Shown here: positions 1 through 12,202 of the stretch, piece after piece
Layout of the letters: each line of letters starts with the position of its first letter
Numbering within the stretch: the stretch's first letter is position 1
NCBI GenBank assembly: GCA_025345505.1
Contig: JANVCC010000014.1
Location: forward strand, 1,958,864 to 2,022,863
Source of the DNA: Todiramphus chloris collaris
Taxonomy: Eukaryota; Chordata; Aves; Coraciiformes; Alcedinidae
DNA length: 64,000 nt
Direction: 5' to 3'
Program-made: the position numbers and the translations under genes
Notes under the pieces: model-generated
What the model was told of the DNA's origin: nothing
Database searches by the model: none
What the model saw: only the letters and a program-made list of their open reading frames with translations

Positions 1-545
1 CATTCCAATGTCTGACAACCCTTTCAGAGAAGAAATGTTTCCTAATATGCAGCCTAAACCTCCCCTGGTGCAGCTTGCATCCATTCCCTCTGGTCCTGTC
101 ACACATCACCAGGGAGAAGAGACTGTCCCCCCCCTCTCTCCAACCTCCTTCCAGGTAGTTGTAGAGAGCAGTAAGGTCTCCCCTCAGCCTCCTCTTCTGC
201 AGACTAAACAACCTCAGTTCCCTCAGCCACTCCTCACAGGACTTGTGCTCTAGGCCCCTCGTGAGCCTCGCTGCCCCTTTCTGGAGACACTCCAGCACTT
301 CTATGTCCTTCTTGCTGTAAGAGGCCCAGAACTGAATGCAATAGTCAAGGTGTGGCCTCAGCAGGGCCGAGTACAGGGAGACGATCAGCTCCCTATTCCT
401 GCTGGCCACAGTGTTTCCAATACAAGCCAGGATGCCATTGGCCTTCTTGGCCACCTGCGTGTGCTGCTGACTCTTATTTAGTCAACCATCGATCAATACC
501 CCCAGGTCCTTTTCCGACTACACACCTCCAGTCTATCTCCTTTAG
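1..545 (-). mobile_element. CR1 LINE fragment (type B), runs off the left edge
   Basis: This is antisense CR1 sequence covering the end of the reverse transcriptase ORF. On the + strand it shows the CR1 landmarks 'aacctcagttccctcagcca', 'cttgtgctctaggcccct' and, near the right end, 'cccccaggtccttttcc'. The 3' end of the element lies beyond the left edge of the window. Many small differences from other copies here suggest an older insertion. The open frame at 8-253 is only a shadow of this repeat. Confidence 0.9.
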
Positions 546-880
546 GAAAATGTGATAGTTCTTTTCCACTTCCAGGAAGAATCCTTGTTAAAGGTTCCCA
601 GAAAATCATCTGACCTAAACTCCTTCAGATTTTTGAGATGTAACAAAGCTTGGCTGCCCAGGCCAAGTGGCTCAAGCTGCCCCACTGTTACACTGAAAGC
701 AGCATCCATCTTCCTCCTCCTCACATAGAATCATTTTGCAAGTGCCAAATGACTGTCCTAGGAGGGATGGAGACCATGTCCCATTCCTCCAGAGTGCAGA
801 GAAGGAAAGGAGATGGCTTACTTTTACTCCCTGCTGCCACGTGACTCTTTACAGGCATCCTTTCAGCCCCCAAATTGTCA
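546..880. other. Unique sequence, no feature seen
   Basis: There is no recognisable repeat or coding similarity. Short open frames cross the stretch on both strands without family resemblance. Confidence 0.5.
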
Positions 881-1575
881 AATCAGAGAATCATTTTGGA
901 GATCATTTGGAAGAGACCTTTAAGGTCATCAAGTCTAACTATTACCCCAGCACTGGCAGGTCACCACTAAACTATGTCACTCAGCACCACAGCTCCATGA
1001 CTTTGAAACCCCTCCAGGGATGGGGACTTCACCACTGCCCTGGGCAGCCTGGGACAGGCCTTGGCAACCCTGGAGGAAGAAGAAATTGTTCCTCATGTTC
1101 AACTTAAACTTCCCCTGGTGCAACTTGAGATCATTTCCTCTTGTGCTATGGCTTGTTCCTTGGAAGAAGAGACTGACACCCCCCTGCCTCCCACCTCTTT
1201 TCAGGGAGTTGTCAACAGTGAGAAGGTCTCCCCTGAGCCTCCTTTTCTCCAAGCTGAACAACCCCAGGCCCCTCAGCTGCTCCTCACAACACTTGTGCTC
1301 TAGACCCTTTCCCAGCTTCGTTGCCCTTCTCTGGACACGCTCCAGTCCCTCAATGTCCTTCTTGGAGTGAGGGGCTCAAAACTGAACCCAGGATTCAAGG
1401 GGTGTCTTCCCCAGTGCCCAGTTCAGGTGGACAATCCCTGCCCTAGTCCTGCTGCCCACACTAGTGCTTGTACAAGCCAGGATGCTTGTGGATTCCTTGG
1501 CCACCTGGGCACACCCTGGCTCATATTCATCTGGCTGTTGACCAACACTCCCAAGTTGTTTTCCACTGGGAAATG
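881..1575 (-). mobile_element. CR1 LINE fragment (type B), 3' end present
   Basis: The left border is the CR1 3' end read in antisense ('agaatcattttggagatc'). It is followed by the type B block 'ctccagggatggggacttca' and then by the segment encoding the last part of the reverse transcriptase ORF. The match fades near 'ttttccactggg' at about 1573, which marks the usual 5' truncation. The frames at 977-1261 and 1376-1630 on the minus strand are broken remnants of the CR1 ORF. Confidence 0.93.
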
Positions 1576-4500
1576 AGTTAAAATAAGCTAACCAACCCAA
1601 ACCATCACATGTCCTAAAGAGACAGATCACTCCTCTTACTGAAGGACAGGCTAAGTATCCCTGGTTCTTGCAGAGCTGCTGCCCTCAGCCTTGGATGATG
1701 CTGAAAGCCACAAGGTGCTGCTTCTGAAAGATGTTTTCCCAGTCACTGACAAATGCCACTGGGCATTGCTCTGGCTCTGTGTCCTTTGCTGCCAGGTCCC
1801 ACCAGGCAAGAGTCTCACCTGAAGGAGCTGCTCAGCCTAGCCTGGATTTCTGCTATGTCTCATTGTGATCCAGGGCTAAAATGGGGTCACTGCCAAACTG
1901 GACTTCTCTGTACACAGAAGGACTATTTCCAGCACAAAAAGAAAAAAAAAAAAAAAAGAAAAAAAGAGGATGTTCAAGCCCCCTCAGCTCCCTGAGAATT
2001 GGGTATGGGTATCACCACCAAAAGTGATGTTTTGGCTTCATGAAAAGCAGGATGCAGTCCAGGACCTTCTCCCTTCCAGGCTCATGTCACCACTGAGAGA
2101 TGCAGTAGTGGCTGGACTAGGAAAATGTCACCAGCCAAAGGAAAGCGATCCCAGAGTCAGCTTTGCTAAAACTCCTGTGCTCCTGCAAGACATGCTGGCT
2201 ATGGCCAGGAAATGCCTCCTGAATACATGAGTTCTGATGGAAATGTTGAAGTCTGATTAATTTTTTCTAGGCATCCATAACAGAGCCCAGTGGATACTCA
2301 AAGCCAGGACCTTCACAGCATGTTGTTTTACATCAGCTCAGCAGCAGCCCCCACTGCCCCACATCCTTTTCAGCACAGGAGGACAAAATGGGTTTGGAAT
2401 CTGGTATTTTATTATCCCCTATCTGGGCAGACTAAAGCACAGAAAAGAGAGATGGCCCTGCGATGAACTTGCAGTGGCTTGGTGTCAGCACCATGTAAGG
2501 ACCCCAGTTATTATAGCTCCAGGGCCTGTTTGCTGTTTGCCATTTGCCATCAGGTTGTAGCATGGCTGGTGATCTTACAGAAAAAGAAGGAACAGCCTCA
2601 TGAGGACTTCACATCTGCTGGGGTGATCAGATTGTCTTTGGCTGCACATACAATGCTGCATTTTGTTTTGTAGCAAAAATAACTTGTTTCCATTTCTGTA
2701 TCTGGTCAAGACATCTGTCTCTCTAACTTGTGTGGTCCAGTAAGATGCTTTTCACACCTGGAAGGAGATACTATTCCTGACATCCTTGGAAACCTCATAA
2801 ACAGAGAGACCCTGGTAAACAGGTATTTCCCTGAATGGCTGCAGACCATAAGCTCAGCTCTGCTCAAGAGCCCCAGGGCATCTACAGCATCTCCAAGTTT
2901 CCAGAGGTCATATGGACACACATGCAAACATGTGCTTCTCCTGCCCTAGGAGATCTCAGCAGGGCTAACCTTACAAACAAAGCCTGTTTTCATCTAAACC
3001 CTTCCCTGACAGCAGAGCCTACTTCTCCATACTCTCAGCAAAATAAGGGAAAAGCAGCAGGCAGCAGTGTTGTTAAGGATGAAGGCAGCATGCTAAAATT
3101 AAATTATGTCTGCCGGGAAACAAACCTCTCAACCTAGAGCTGCCCTTTCCATCCTCTCAAAGTCCAGGCTGTGAATCCTACTCATGTCGCAAGCCTAACA
3201 TGGGCTTGGAATTGGGGTGTGACACCTAGAGCCATAATTCATGTCTCCTCTATGTCTGCAAGCCTAGGTGTGGTTCAAACCCAAAGGCTGAGTCTATATT
3301 TGAAAATGAAATGGATCGGAGCCATTCTCTGATGCCAAGACCAGTGGGAACAGAGAAACCTGCATCCATCCTACCAAACTCACTGAGCCTTCAAAATAGG
3401 GCAGTTTCACCCAAAATGCTTGCTGGGAATGGCCCCCAGTCCTCAGACTCCCAGTAGCAGGTGGCTCAGGGCAATGTCATACAGGAGGTGATAATACAGA
3501 GGTAGAGCCAGATAAGCTGTAATGTTGAGGTCTGCTTGGGGTCTCCATATGCAAAATGCTCCCTCCATCCCTGGCATCATGCTCAACCACACTCCCCCAG
3601 CCTGTACTGGGGTGAAAGTACAGGGCAGGCTCAGTCCTGCCTTTGGGATGTGCTCAGGAATGCATCCACACCATGATTCTCATCATAAGAGGGTTTTAGT
3701 TTTCTCCAAGCAAGATGCTGCTTGCAGCTCTGGTCATCCAGAACAAAACCCTGCTACACTGCAAAAAGGATCATGGTCTTTCTGCAGCTCACAGAGCAGC
3801 CATGACCTGTGTCCCCACAGTCTGCATGGGTTTAAGGGATGCCCTCCACACCACATCCTGGAGGGCAGAACTTCAGAAGATGAACATCCAGACTTCAAGT
3901 GCAGAAAGATCCTTCACTGAAATCTGCAGTGATTTTTTTATAGGCTTATCTTTCCCTTTTCTGAAATAATAAAGCAGCACTGCAGGTTCTGGGGAACATG
4001 GAGAAGAGCAAAAGCCTGAATCAATGGAAGCGTATGAGGACAATGTTGGTGGCAGGACATCCTGAGGGGATTGCAGCAATTTAAGGAAACTGGAGGCAAA
4101 GAATAGAGGGCCGGGGTAACAGCAGGAGCTGGTGGGGTGGTTAAAGACAGCCCAATGAGAGCCCTCAGATATGCACCCTGCCCACTAAGGGAGCAAGGTC
4201 GGTGAAAGAGCTGCAAAGGCATCCAGCCACAGACCAAACAGCAGGATGAAGCAAAGGGAAGGAAATCCCCATGGGCTGCCTGACAGAGCTTCCTAAGATC
4301 GAGCTATCAATAGCAGTTTCTAAATAAACATTTAAATATCTTTTCTTCAACATGTGCCTTTAAAAACATAACTGATAACGATCTAAAGCATTAGAGGGAC
4401 CAACATCTCACATTTCTGCATTGTGTGTGTTGAAAGAGAAACCTGGATACACACACAGGTTTTAGAAATCTCTTGGGCTTTCATAACAGTATCTCTTGGT

Positions 4501-4637
4501 CCTTGGACTTTGTTTATGGTAACAGAATGAGCTGCTGCACAAAAGCTTTTAGACACAAATCAGAAACCCAGAGCAAGAGGGTGAATATTTAGAAAGTCAA
4601 AATGAAGATGGAAATGGTTGAGAAGTTGTCCCTCAAC
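1576..4637. other. Unique sequence with an A-rich tract
   Basis: About 3 kb carries no recognised gene. It holds an A-rich tract at about 1936-1969 (A runs broken by single G), the only simple repeat here. Open frames reach 132 codons (3522-3920) but show no domain, signal peptide or family motif and overlap other frames, so I treat them as chance. Confidence 0.5.
1936..1969 (+). repeat. A-rich simple repeat
   Basis: Adenine run interrupted by single guanines. It could be a retroposed tail or plain slippage; no target-site duplication was found. Confidence 0.8.
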
Positions 4638-5117
4638 TCCTGTAAGGACATTGAGGGGCTGGACCGTGTCCAGAGAAGAACAACAAAGCTGGGGAAGGGT
4701 CTAGAGCACAAGTGTTGTGAGGAGCAGCTGAATGACCTGGGCTTGTTGAGCCTGCAGAAAAGGAGACGCAGGGGAGACCTTCTCTCCCTTGATATCTCCC
4801 TGAAAGGAGGCTGTAGCTAGGTGGGGTCAGTCTCTTCTCCCAAGGAACAAGTGATAGAACAAGTGGAAACAGACACAACTTGCACCAGGGGAGGTTTAGG
4901 TTGGTCAGGAGGAAAAATGTCTTCTGCACAGGGGTTGTCAAGTCCTGTCCCAGGCTGCCCAGGGCAGTGGTGGAGTCCTCATCCCTGGAGGGGTTTCAAA
5001 GCTGTGGAGATGTGGTGCTGAGGGACATGGTTTAGTGGTGACCTGGCAGTGCTGGGTTAACAGTTGGACTTGATGATCTGAAAGGTCTCTTCCAACCAGA
5101 TTAACTCTATGATTTTA
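4638..5117 (+). mobile_element. CR1 LINE fragment (type B), 3' end present
   Basis: Sense-strand CR1 beginning in the C-terminal part of the ORF ('aaggacattgaggggctgga'). It runs through 'ggaggggtttcaaagctgtg' to the 3' terminus 'ttaactctatgatttta'. It is 5'-truncated like nearly all copies in the window. The short frames in it are disrupted ORF2 remnants. Confidence 0.93.
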
Positions 5118-5924
5118 AGCAAACAGGAATGTGAAGACCATTGCCTGCAATTTCTCCAACTTCTGCAGCTATTATAAGTGAACTAGTTCTGGGAAAATGT
5201 CACAGGAAAACTTGGCTTTTTGCAGGAACTGCCAGGCTTTCTGTGCTTCCCATTTCTCCACAATGGTATTTTACTGTCCTGAGATAGCAAAGTGGGATGT
5301 CTTGCACTTAAAGCTGTGCGAGGCCAAGCTTCCTTCTTGCTCCTCAGGGAGTCTTTACAGGCAAGCACTCTAACCACACGGCATTTTTAGGAGGGGAAAT
5401 ATTTTAATGAGTGAGAAATAGAGAGCTGGTAATTGCTAGTGTGTGCTTTCCAGTTTGCCCTGTTGTAGCTGTGATGATCAGTGTGTCTATCATGGGGCTC
5501 CTCTAGGACCTCCCGTGATATTGGTGCAGGACTGACCACATGCAGATTCAGATGCCACCCTGCAACTTTCTCAGCTAGATCTGGAAGACAGCCCATGCCA
5601 CAGGCCAGGCAGATCTTCTAGATCATCTTTTTGAGCCATCCAGTTACCTTTCCTGGGGACTTAGGGCTGCAGTCCCTCCATGCCTGGACTTGGGACTGGT
5701 GGGATCAGACAGCCTGAGTCTGATGAGCTACCCCATCAGTGGGAGAAGATCAGAAGGTGTCCACAGTTTGCAGACACCAGGATTTTTCCCAAGACCTGGG
5801 TCCTGACAGCAGGGTATACCCATGGAAAGACTGGAGCAGCCCCAGAGCTGGGGCTCCCAGAAGCAAGCCCAGGACCACCTGTCTGGCACCTCCTTCCCAT
5901 GAAGAGCCAATCCATGCTTATATC

Positions 5925-6002
5925 CTTTGCCCCATACATGAGTAGAATTAAAGCAACTCAAAGCTTTGCCCCCTACATGAGTAGAATTAAAGCAACTGGA
6001 AG
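5925..6002. repeat. 39-bp tandem duplication, two copies
   Basis: Two adjacent 39-bp units (5925-5963 and 5964-6002) share the core 'tacatgagtagaattaaagc' and differ at only a few bases. The unit is 13 codons long, so the + frame repeats the peptide SFAPYMSRIKAT. No coding function is inferred. Confidence 0.9.
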
Positions 6003-6060
6003 AATCCAAATGAACACTTGTGTAGGCTGAGAAGGAAGGAAGGGAAAGGCTTTTTAATGT

Positions 6061-6074
6061 CTTTTTTTTTTTTT
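6061..6074. repeat. Poly-T run
   Basis: A thymine homopolymer followed directly by AAAATAAA. It is low complexity only. Confidence 0.8.
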
Positions 6075-7948
6075 TAAAATAAACATCTGTGAAGCATTAT
6101 TTTAAAAGCCTTCTCAGGCTTTACTTTGGGATAACACCAAACATTACACTAGACCAGATACAGAAGGTGTTTCATATTGATGTACCCCTGCCAAAAAAGA
6201 AAGACCTCTGCAGTGCTAGAGTGCAGAGCAACCTTCCTCCTCTGGAGACATGCTGCTACTGTTTCCCACCACCAGTGAGGTATAGAGAGTGCCTGAGACA
6301 TCTTCCCAGAGGAAGGGACAGCATCCCTGCCAGGTCTTTGGTGAGATGCTCTCACCCATAGGCAACGATGTCCCAGTCCAACGTCTACACCCTCCATAAC
6401 CAGCACTGAGATGAGTTCATCTCTGCTCTATCACATGCTGAACAAGGAGCTTCTCTGCCATCATGAACTAGCTGCTTTTCTGCTTTTCTCTATATTTTTG
6501 GCTATCTTTTTGCAGGCTTTGCTCTACTAAGCCTCTTACTGCACCAGCAAGGTATTGCTTAGCTGCTGCCACTCTGCACATGTAAGAGAACAGAGAAATG
6601 TACTTGGTCCTAAACAGCCAATAAATTGCTGATCTGGGGGTTAAACACCAGTATCTCCTCTCTCAGCACTCTGGAAAAAAAATTACTACAAAGTTTCCAT
6701 GGTGTTTCTAGCGTTTATTGTGTAGTTTGGCAATGACTCCTCCACGTAAGGGCTCTGAAAGCCGCACATGCACTCTTGCCCCAGTTGTCACAGGGAAGTC
6801 CCTATCACACTGTTTTCATGTGTTTGGGAGACTTTTTCTGCTATTCTAAGAAAAAGTTTTGTGCCTTACCATGTGCACTGGGCTGTGGTCACACAGAGGA
6901 GAAAACAGATCGGGAAGGAATCAGCTTGTTCTAGTTTAATCAAAACCAGCTGCATGTAGCTGGGCACAAGTCCCTACCACTGTGCAGAACCCCTTGTAAT
7001 AAAGACATGGGCCTGCGACAGCTCTGGTTTTTTCTTCAGCTAAAGCACAGAGCAGAAAACATCAAGGGCTGAAGCTCCCACAGAGGGTGAATGTCCTGAG
7101 TCAGCTCCTTAATAGCTTTAGGAGGTGGACACGTGCATGCCATCCCTTGAGGACGTGTGTTGGATGCACAGCTGTGGAACCTGGAAGCCACCTCTGAGGC
7201 ATGAAAATCATTGGCCACATCCACAAGGTGTAGGATGGCAACAGGCAGGGCCTGCCAAAGATGGAATACACATGTCTATGGGACCACAATGACTCCCTGG
7301 GGCTGCTCACCTTCCCACACCTGTCCCTAACAGGACTGCCCCTGGCTTCACTGACCTTACCAACAGCATGATGCCTGAAAATATGTGTGCCTCAAAGAAC
7401 CCAGTGGCCGTCACATTAGCAACCAGTCTTCAAATGTCCAGGTGGCCTCTCAGGTCTTCCAGATATCACAGTTTTATTGGACAAAACCTCTTCTTATCGA
7501 CTACAGTGGATCACACTATGGTCTATGCTTTACTGACAAGCAAGTCTTCGCTCTCAGCCTGCTTCCCCTTCATCTGCAGGTGATCTGTTGCCATTAACAC
7601 ACACAGAGTCTTTCCAAAAAAGTTCATCCTTCTGTACCAGTCTCCATCAGAGGATCCCGAACAGCTTCTCCATGTCTTTGCATAAGTAGCCCTTCAGCAG
7701 AACCACTCTTCCCAAATTCATGTGTCCAGCATGGGATGCCAAGATAAAACAATGGACTTTAATGGATGCAGTTGCAGACCTGATTTATCTGCTGTGATGG
7801 ACTGTAGGAGTTCGTGCCAGGTACCTCAAAAGGCTCTGGGACCATCAGCCCTGGGAGCATTCCCCAGAAGGACAGTTTTGAGTTATGCTTCTCAACTCCA
7901 TTTTGACACATGGCAATTAGGTTTTGGGACATGTGCTTTCCCTCTGGA

Positions 7949-8001
7949 AATATATATATAAATATAAAAAAAAATATAAATATATAAATATAAATAATAT
8001 T
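7949..8001. repeat. AT-rich low-complexity tract
   Basis: Alternating and imperfect A/T repeats of the 'atatataaatataaa' kind, about 50 bp, bordered by normal-composition DNA. No gene uses it. Confidence 0.85.
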
Positions 8002-8520
8002 AAAATTGCAGTGATGTGATTTTTGGTCCTTCAGCCACTTCAAACCCATAAACCACATTGTGCAATGGTTTTGTGTTTCTGCAAGAACCATTCAAAGTCT
8101 GGACTTGAAGTTATGTTTTCTGAGGAAGTCATTTAGAAACCGGACAGAGTGACCTAAGTTCTCAAAAGGGTCAAAAAAAAAAAAGGTATCTAAGGAAAAC
8201 ATCCTGTGCTCAGTATAATTGTGTACTTGGTGACGTACATGGTCATGTCAGATCTGCCTTAGGGCTGCTAACAAGTCCTTCAGTATTTTAACATGAAGCA
8301 TAGAGTTGGAAGAGAGGATTTACTCTCCTTGGCCGTGGGCTACATCCAGGATAATGTCTGGCAATGGCTTTGTCAAAGTTGGTCCCAGCCTACTGCAATG
8401 GCAATCATCCCTACAGCTTCCTGCAATGCTGCCCTGACCCAGGAAGACCAGTCAGGGTTGCCCTGCTGAGCATTCCAAGCAAAAACTCAGCAGCAGGGTG
8501 TCCATTGGGAGCAAAACTGG

Positions 8521-8604
8521 TCTCCACCAAAATCCCTTACTTCTGCCTTTCTCAGGGTGGGTTCTCCACCAAAATCCCTTACTTCTGCCTTTCTCAGGGT
8601 GGGT
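8521..8604. repeat. 42-bp perfect tandem duplication
   Basis: Units 8521-8562 and 8563-8604 are identical by eye. The unit is 14 codons and the + frame repeats STKIPYFCLSQGGF. Identity of the two units implies a recent duplication. Confidence 0.93.
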
Positions 8605-8748
8605 TCCAGGAACCCTTTAGAAAGCAATAGACTGGAGCAGACATGAGCAGTTTCAGAGCTGCCCATTGCCTTGCCTCTGTATGGGCTGCAAGACTCCCTA
8701 CCAAGAGCTTCCTCTACATCTACCTTCACAGGTTCCTTTGCTCAGCAA

Positions 8749-8885
8749 AATCACAGAATCCCAGCATGGAGGTGTTGGAAGGCACCTCTGGAAATCACCT
8801 TGATCAACTCCCCTGCTGGTTCAGAATCTCTCCAGAGAAGGAGACTCCACAACCTCTCTGGGAAGCCTATTCCATTGCTGCATAC
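8749..8885 (-). mobile_element. CR1 LINE 3' fragment (type C), internally deleted
   Basis: The CR1 3' tip in antisense ('tcacagaatcccagcatgg') leads into the type C block. The copy jumps from 'ctcccctgctggttcagaat' straight to 'tctccagagaaggagactcc', so it lacks the middle part seen in other type C copies. It ends near 'attccattgctgcatac'. Confidence 0.85.
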
Positions 8886-9404
8886 AAAATAGATGTTTAC
8901 TCTCATCACAGGCCCAGAAGCGTACACCACATCTTTCTGTCCATATCACACCCCAAATTCTAGGGCTTCTCTAAAGGGATTAATGAAGTCCACTCATCAG
9001 GATGACTACATTGGACCTGGCAGAGCTCTTAGGTGTTGGTGTGGAGGAACCATCTGCCTGCATGACCCCAGACATCCAACAGCAAAACAAGGAAGAGCTG
9101 CATGAACTTACACCAGGTTCAGGCAGTGTTTCAGGGTAGGTGGTCTGAATCATTGCTTAGGACATATGTTTTCAGCAAATAAATTCAAGCAAAGGCAGTG
9201 TTTAAGCCAACTAGGTGCCAGCCCTTGCCTAAATGGGGACTTATACCCAAATCCTTCCAGGCTGCTGTGTGATAAGCTCCAAGAATGAACATTGCTTTCC
9301 CCTTTCCTTCATCTCTGCTGCCTCCGTTACATAGATATATCATGGATATCATTAAAAAAAAAAAAATTTCCATGAATTCTGAGACTCATAGCTGCTTTAA
9401 GATC
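8886..9404. other. Unique sequence, no feature seen
   Basis: There is no recognised gene. A 12-A run at about 9354-9366 is the only simple sequence. Confidence 0.5.
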
Positions 9405-9632
9405 CCAGAATCACAGAATCCCATAATGGTAGAGTTGGAAGGGATCTCTGGAGATCATCTCATGCAACCCCCCTGTTCCAGCAGGGTCACCCACAGCAGG
9501 TTGCCCAGGATCACATTATCCAGACAGGTTTGGAGTTTCTCCAGAGAAGGAGACTCCACAACCTCTCTGGGCAGCCTGGGCCAGGTTCTGGCACCCTCAG
9601 AGCAAAGAATTTTTTCCTTAGGATCTTGGATT
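9405..9632 (-). mobile_element. CR1 LINE 3' fragment (type C)
   Basis: Antisense CR1 from the 3' tip ('cagaatcacagaatcccat') through 'cagcagggtcacccacagca' and 'gagactccacaacctctctg', fading after 'agcaaagaattttttcctta'. It is only about 230 bp long. Confidence 0.9.
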
Positions 9633-10398
9633 TGTTTCTATTGAAGGTTTGCTTTGTGCTCTGGGAGTTTCACTTATGAAGTTAAATACTGCAGAAGCTG
9701 GAAGTTGAACTCGCATCACAACATCACTGTCCCACCATTTGGTTTTGGACAGAGAGATGAAAATCCAATGGCATTTGGGATGTAGAGAGCACCCAGAACA
9801 TCTACCTGATGCCTTTGGTAAACAGAAATGCTATCAAAGCCTTTTGCAGAAAGCTGAACACCTCTTTACCAGGCCATAGTCCAAGGTCGGGGTTATAGGG
9901 AGCAGGAGATACTTACCTTGATATTGAGAAATGGGCTCCTGCAGAGTGTTTTCTGGGCCGGCTCTGGGTAGTGGCTCTTTGTAGCAGTGCTCGTCATCCT
10001 GTCAGGTCTGCAATGTCCGCCTGCCAAAACAAACCGTTTGGCACAATGCTAAGTTGCTCTGCCTGAATTCGCCTTGCTCAGCACAGCAAAATCCTATCAT
10101 GCTTTGCAGACACCCACATAGCAGGCACATGGTCCTCGTAGGCAATTATTAATTATTTCTGGGTTTCTTTTTTCTCTTAGTGCTTCGCTTCTGCAAAGCA
10201 GCAAAGCAGCATCCAAACCACTAACACAGCGATAGACTTGAGAGGTTAAAAATTATCAACCAACTTCACTTCAAAGCCACAGAGCAGTGCCAGGATAGGA
10301 TCCTGGCATTCTCAAACTGCAGCCACACCAGAGGCTAACTGGGGTCAATGATGTTAAACATAATTAAGAACAATATTGTTTAAAGATTATCTAGGTGA
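9633..10398. other. Unique sequence, no feature seen
   Basis: There is no repeat or coding similarity that I recognise. Confidence 0.45.
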
Positions 10399-10867
10399 GT
10401 GCTTTTAACATCCTTATCAGTGACCTGTGTGATGGGGCAGAGTTCACGCACAGTTAGATTGCAGGAGATACAAGAGTGGGTGGAGGAACTGACAGAGCTG
10501 ATGGTTGTGATGCCATCCAGAGGGACCTCGACAGGCTGGATAAATGGGCATCCAGAGGGATCTCAAGGAACTGGAGAAATGGGCATTCAGAAGGACTCCA
10601 ATGAGATGCAGAAATGGACATCCAGAGGGACCTTGAAGGGCTGGAATTTCAACCACGAGAAGTGCAAAGCCCTGCCCTTGGGGAGGAAGAACCTGAGGCA
10701 CCAGCACAAGCTGGTGGAAACCTGGCTCTGCAGAAAAGGACCTGGGGTTGAACACAAGCTAGCAACACTCCCTCATGGCAAGGAAGGACAGCTGGGCTGC
10801 ACTGGGACTAATGTTGCCATGATCTCTAGAGGTCCTCTCCCAACTCAGCTATTCTGTGATCCTGTAA
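10399..10867 (+). mobile_element. CR1-like LINE fragment with internal 35-bp tandem expansion
   Basis: The 5' part resembles the CR1 reverse transcriptase segment just after the catalytic box ('ttaacatccttatcagtgac', with products like RDLDRLDKWA). The 3' part ends 'cagctattctgtgatcctgt', a CR1-type terminus. In between, one 35-bp stretch is present about four times at exact 35-bp spacing. Since 35 is not a multiple of three, the expansion breaks the ORF2 frame. The copy is more diverged than types A-C and may belong to an older CR1 branch. Confidence 0.8.
10514..10653 (+). repeat. 35-bp tandem repeat, four copies, inside CR1
   Basis: Units start at 10514, 10549, 10584 and 10619, each opening with 'catccagagggac' or a variant (third copy 'cattcagaaggac'). 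In ordinary CR1 this segment occurs once, so it was expanded after or during insertion. Confidence 0.88.
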
Positions 10868-11298
10868 CAATCATTTCAATGCCCATAGGAGGAAGGTAGT
10901 CAGTTTTTACTGTCCAAATTGCTCTGATCAACCCCTTCAAATCCTTGAATCACACAAGACATCTTGGTTTCTTTTTGCCTAGTATCAACCACATGACTAA
11001 ATCAACCATCTCAACAGATCTCCAGGCATCCCCTAAACTCACTCTGAACTCCAGACATATGGAGCATCATATGGTCTTCATACAGTGCCTGGGGCAGGCT
11101 CTGGTCTCCACCATTCTGATGCAAATCTCCTTGAGCCGTATTCTCTCTCCTTCCCATGGTAATGCAGCTCCACAAAGCCCAGAGCAGCTCCTCTGTTTTG
11201 TTTAGAGACAGCTGAGACCAGGATCCAGACTCTGCATTAGGTATTGCACTAGACCAAGCTGTCAGCTTTTTAGGTGTGTTTGCAAAATACAGTGACAC
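10868..11298. other. Unique sequence, no feature seen
   Basis: No recognisable repeat or gene. Opposing short frames overlap here without family similarity. Confidence 0.45.
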
Positions 11299-11740
11299 TG
11301 TAGTTGAAGGTCAATGCTCATGATACAGAGTTGAAAGAAGCCTATAGTCTGCCTTTCTAACAATAAATACCATGCTTATTTGATTGATACAAAGTTGATA
11401 ATCTGCCTTCTAACAATGAATATTTTGCTTATGTTGAAAGAGTTTGGTTAGTTAAACTTTTATGGTGTGGTGGGATAAGGAGGAAGCCTTGAGATATCAT
11501 GTCCCTAAGCAAGACTGATAGAAAAGTTACACTGGAACAAACCAGCCTTGCATATGCAAGAATGGACAAGGGATGAATTGATCATGCGCAGGAATAAGGG
11601 TCAACTAGCGAACACAGTAAGGAAGACTATCAATGAGCACCAGAGGACCTCAGGCAACCACCAGCCAATTTGAGTGCGCGTGCGTCAAGGACATTTGTAT
11701 ATATTAATGAGTTCAAGTGTTGAACGGCAAGGGAAGAAAT

Positions 11741-12092
11741 GCATGACAACCAATATGATTGATAAGCAAGACTTCGTTTATTAGAGATCAGAAGGGTGCT
11801 TTTATACAGTCATCTTATTAGTAGGCACACTTGTTTGTTACTCATTGGTTATTGCTTAAAGAATACATATTCAGAATCCAAACTCCCTTTGCAGTGATAG
11901 CTACAGCCCACATCCATAGTCCTTCAACCACTATATGCTTTTATCATACAACTCACAAGCAAAAGAACATACTGACCTTGCCACATTCTGTTACTCTTGC
12001 TGAGCCTCCGCAAGCATTTCCTTTAAAGATACATGGCCCTTGTTTTCTAGCCATTCCCCAACATTCAAGGAAAAAAAAGAACATGTTACTCT
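11741..12092 (-). mobile_element. Antisense LTR-like segment nested in the forward LTR
   Basis: Read on the minus strand, a TATAAAAG box (11799-11806) is followed about 20 bases later by AATAAA (11777-11782) and then by a short tail ending near 'ttgtcatgca'. That is the promoter/poly(A) order of a short-R LTR. The forward LTR continues on both sides, and 'agaaatg' flanks the insert on both sides, a possible duplication of 6-7 bp. The right border is approximate. I infer insertion of one LTR into another. Confidence 0.55.
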
Positions 12093-12202
12093 ATTCTTAG
12101 AAATGTAATGAATATGTGTATTTGAAATTGTGTTTAACTGCCATAACCAAGTGACCAGGCATACCCATTAGGTGGAACGATCCTCTGTACGCCCAGAGCT
12201 AT

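Larger units (their letters stand above)
5118..8748. other. Unique sequence with two tandem duplications and AT-rich tracts
   Basis: About 3.6 kb lacks a recognised gene. Separate entries describe the 39-bp and 42-bp tandem duplications, a T run near 6061-6074 and an (A/T)-rich tract near 7949-8001. Overlapping frames occur on both strands at 5680-6030 and 7722-8091, but none resembles a known protein. Confidence 0.5.

Noticed and set aside
6985..7015. AATAAA within 'ccccttgtaataaagaca', resembling an LTR poly(A) region
   Set aside because: No matching LTR ends, TATA box at the right distance or known LTR block could be found around it.
10444..10755. Minus-strand frame opposite the CR1-like copy
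   Set aside because: Antisense shadow of the 35-bp tandem repeats.
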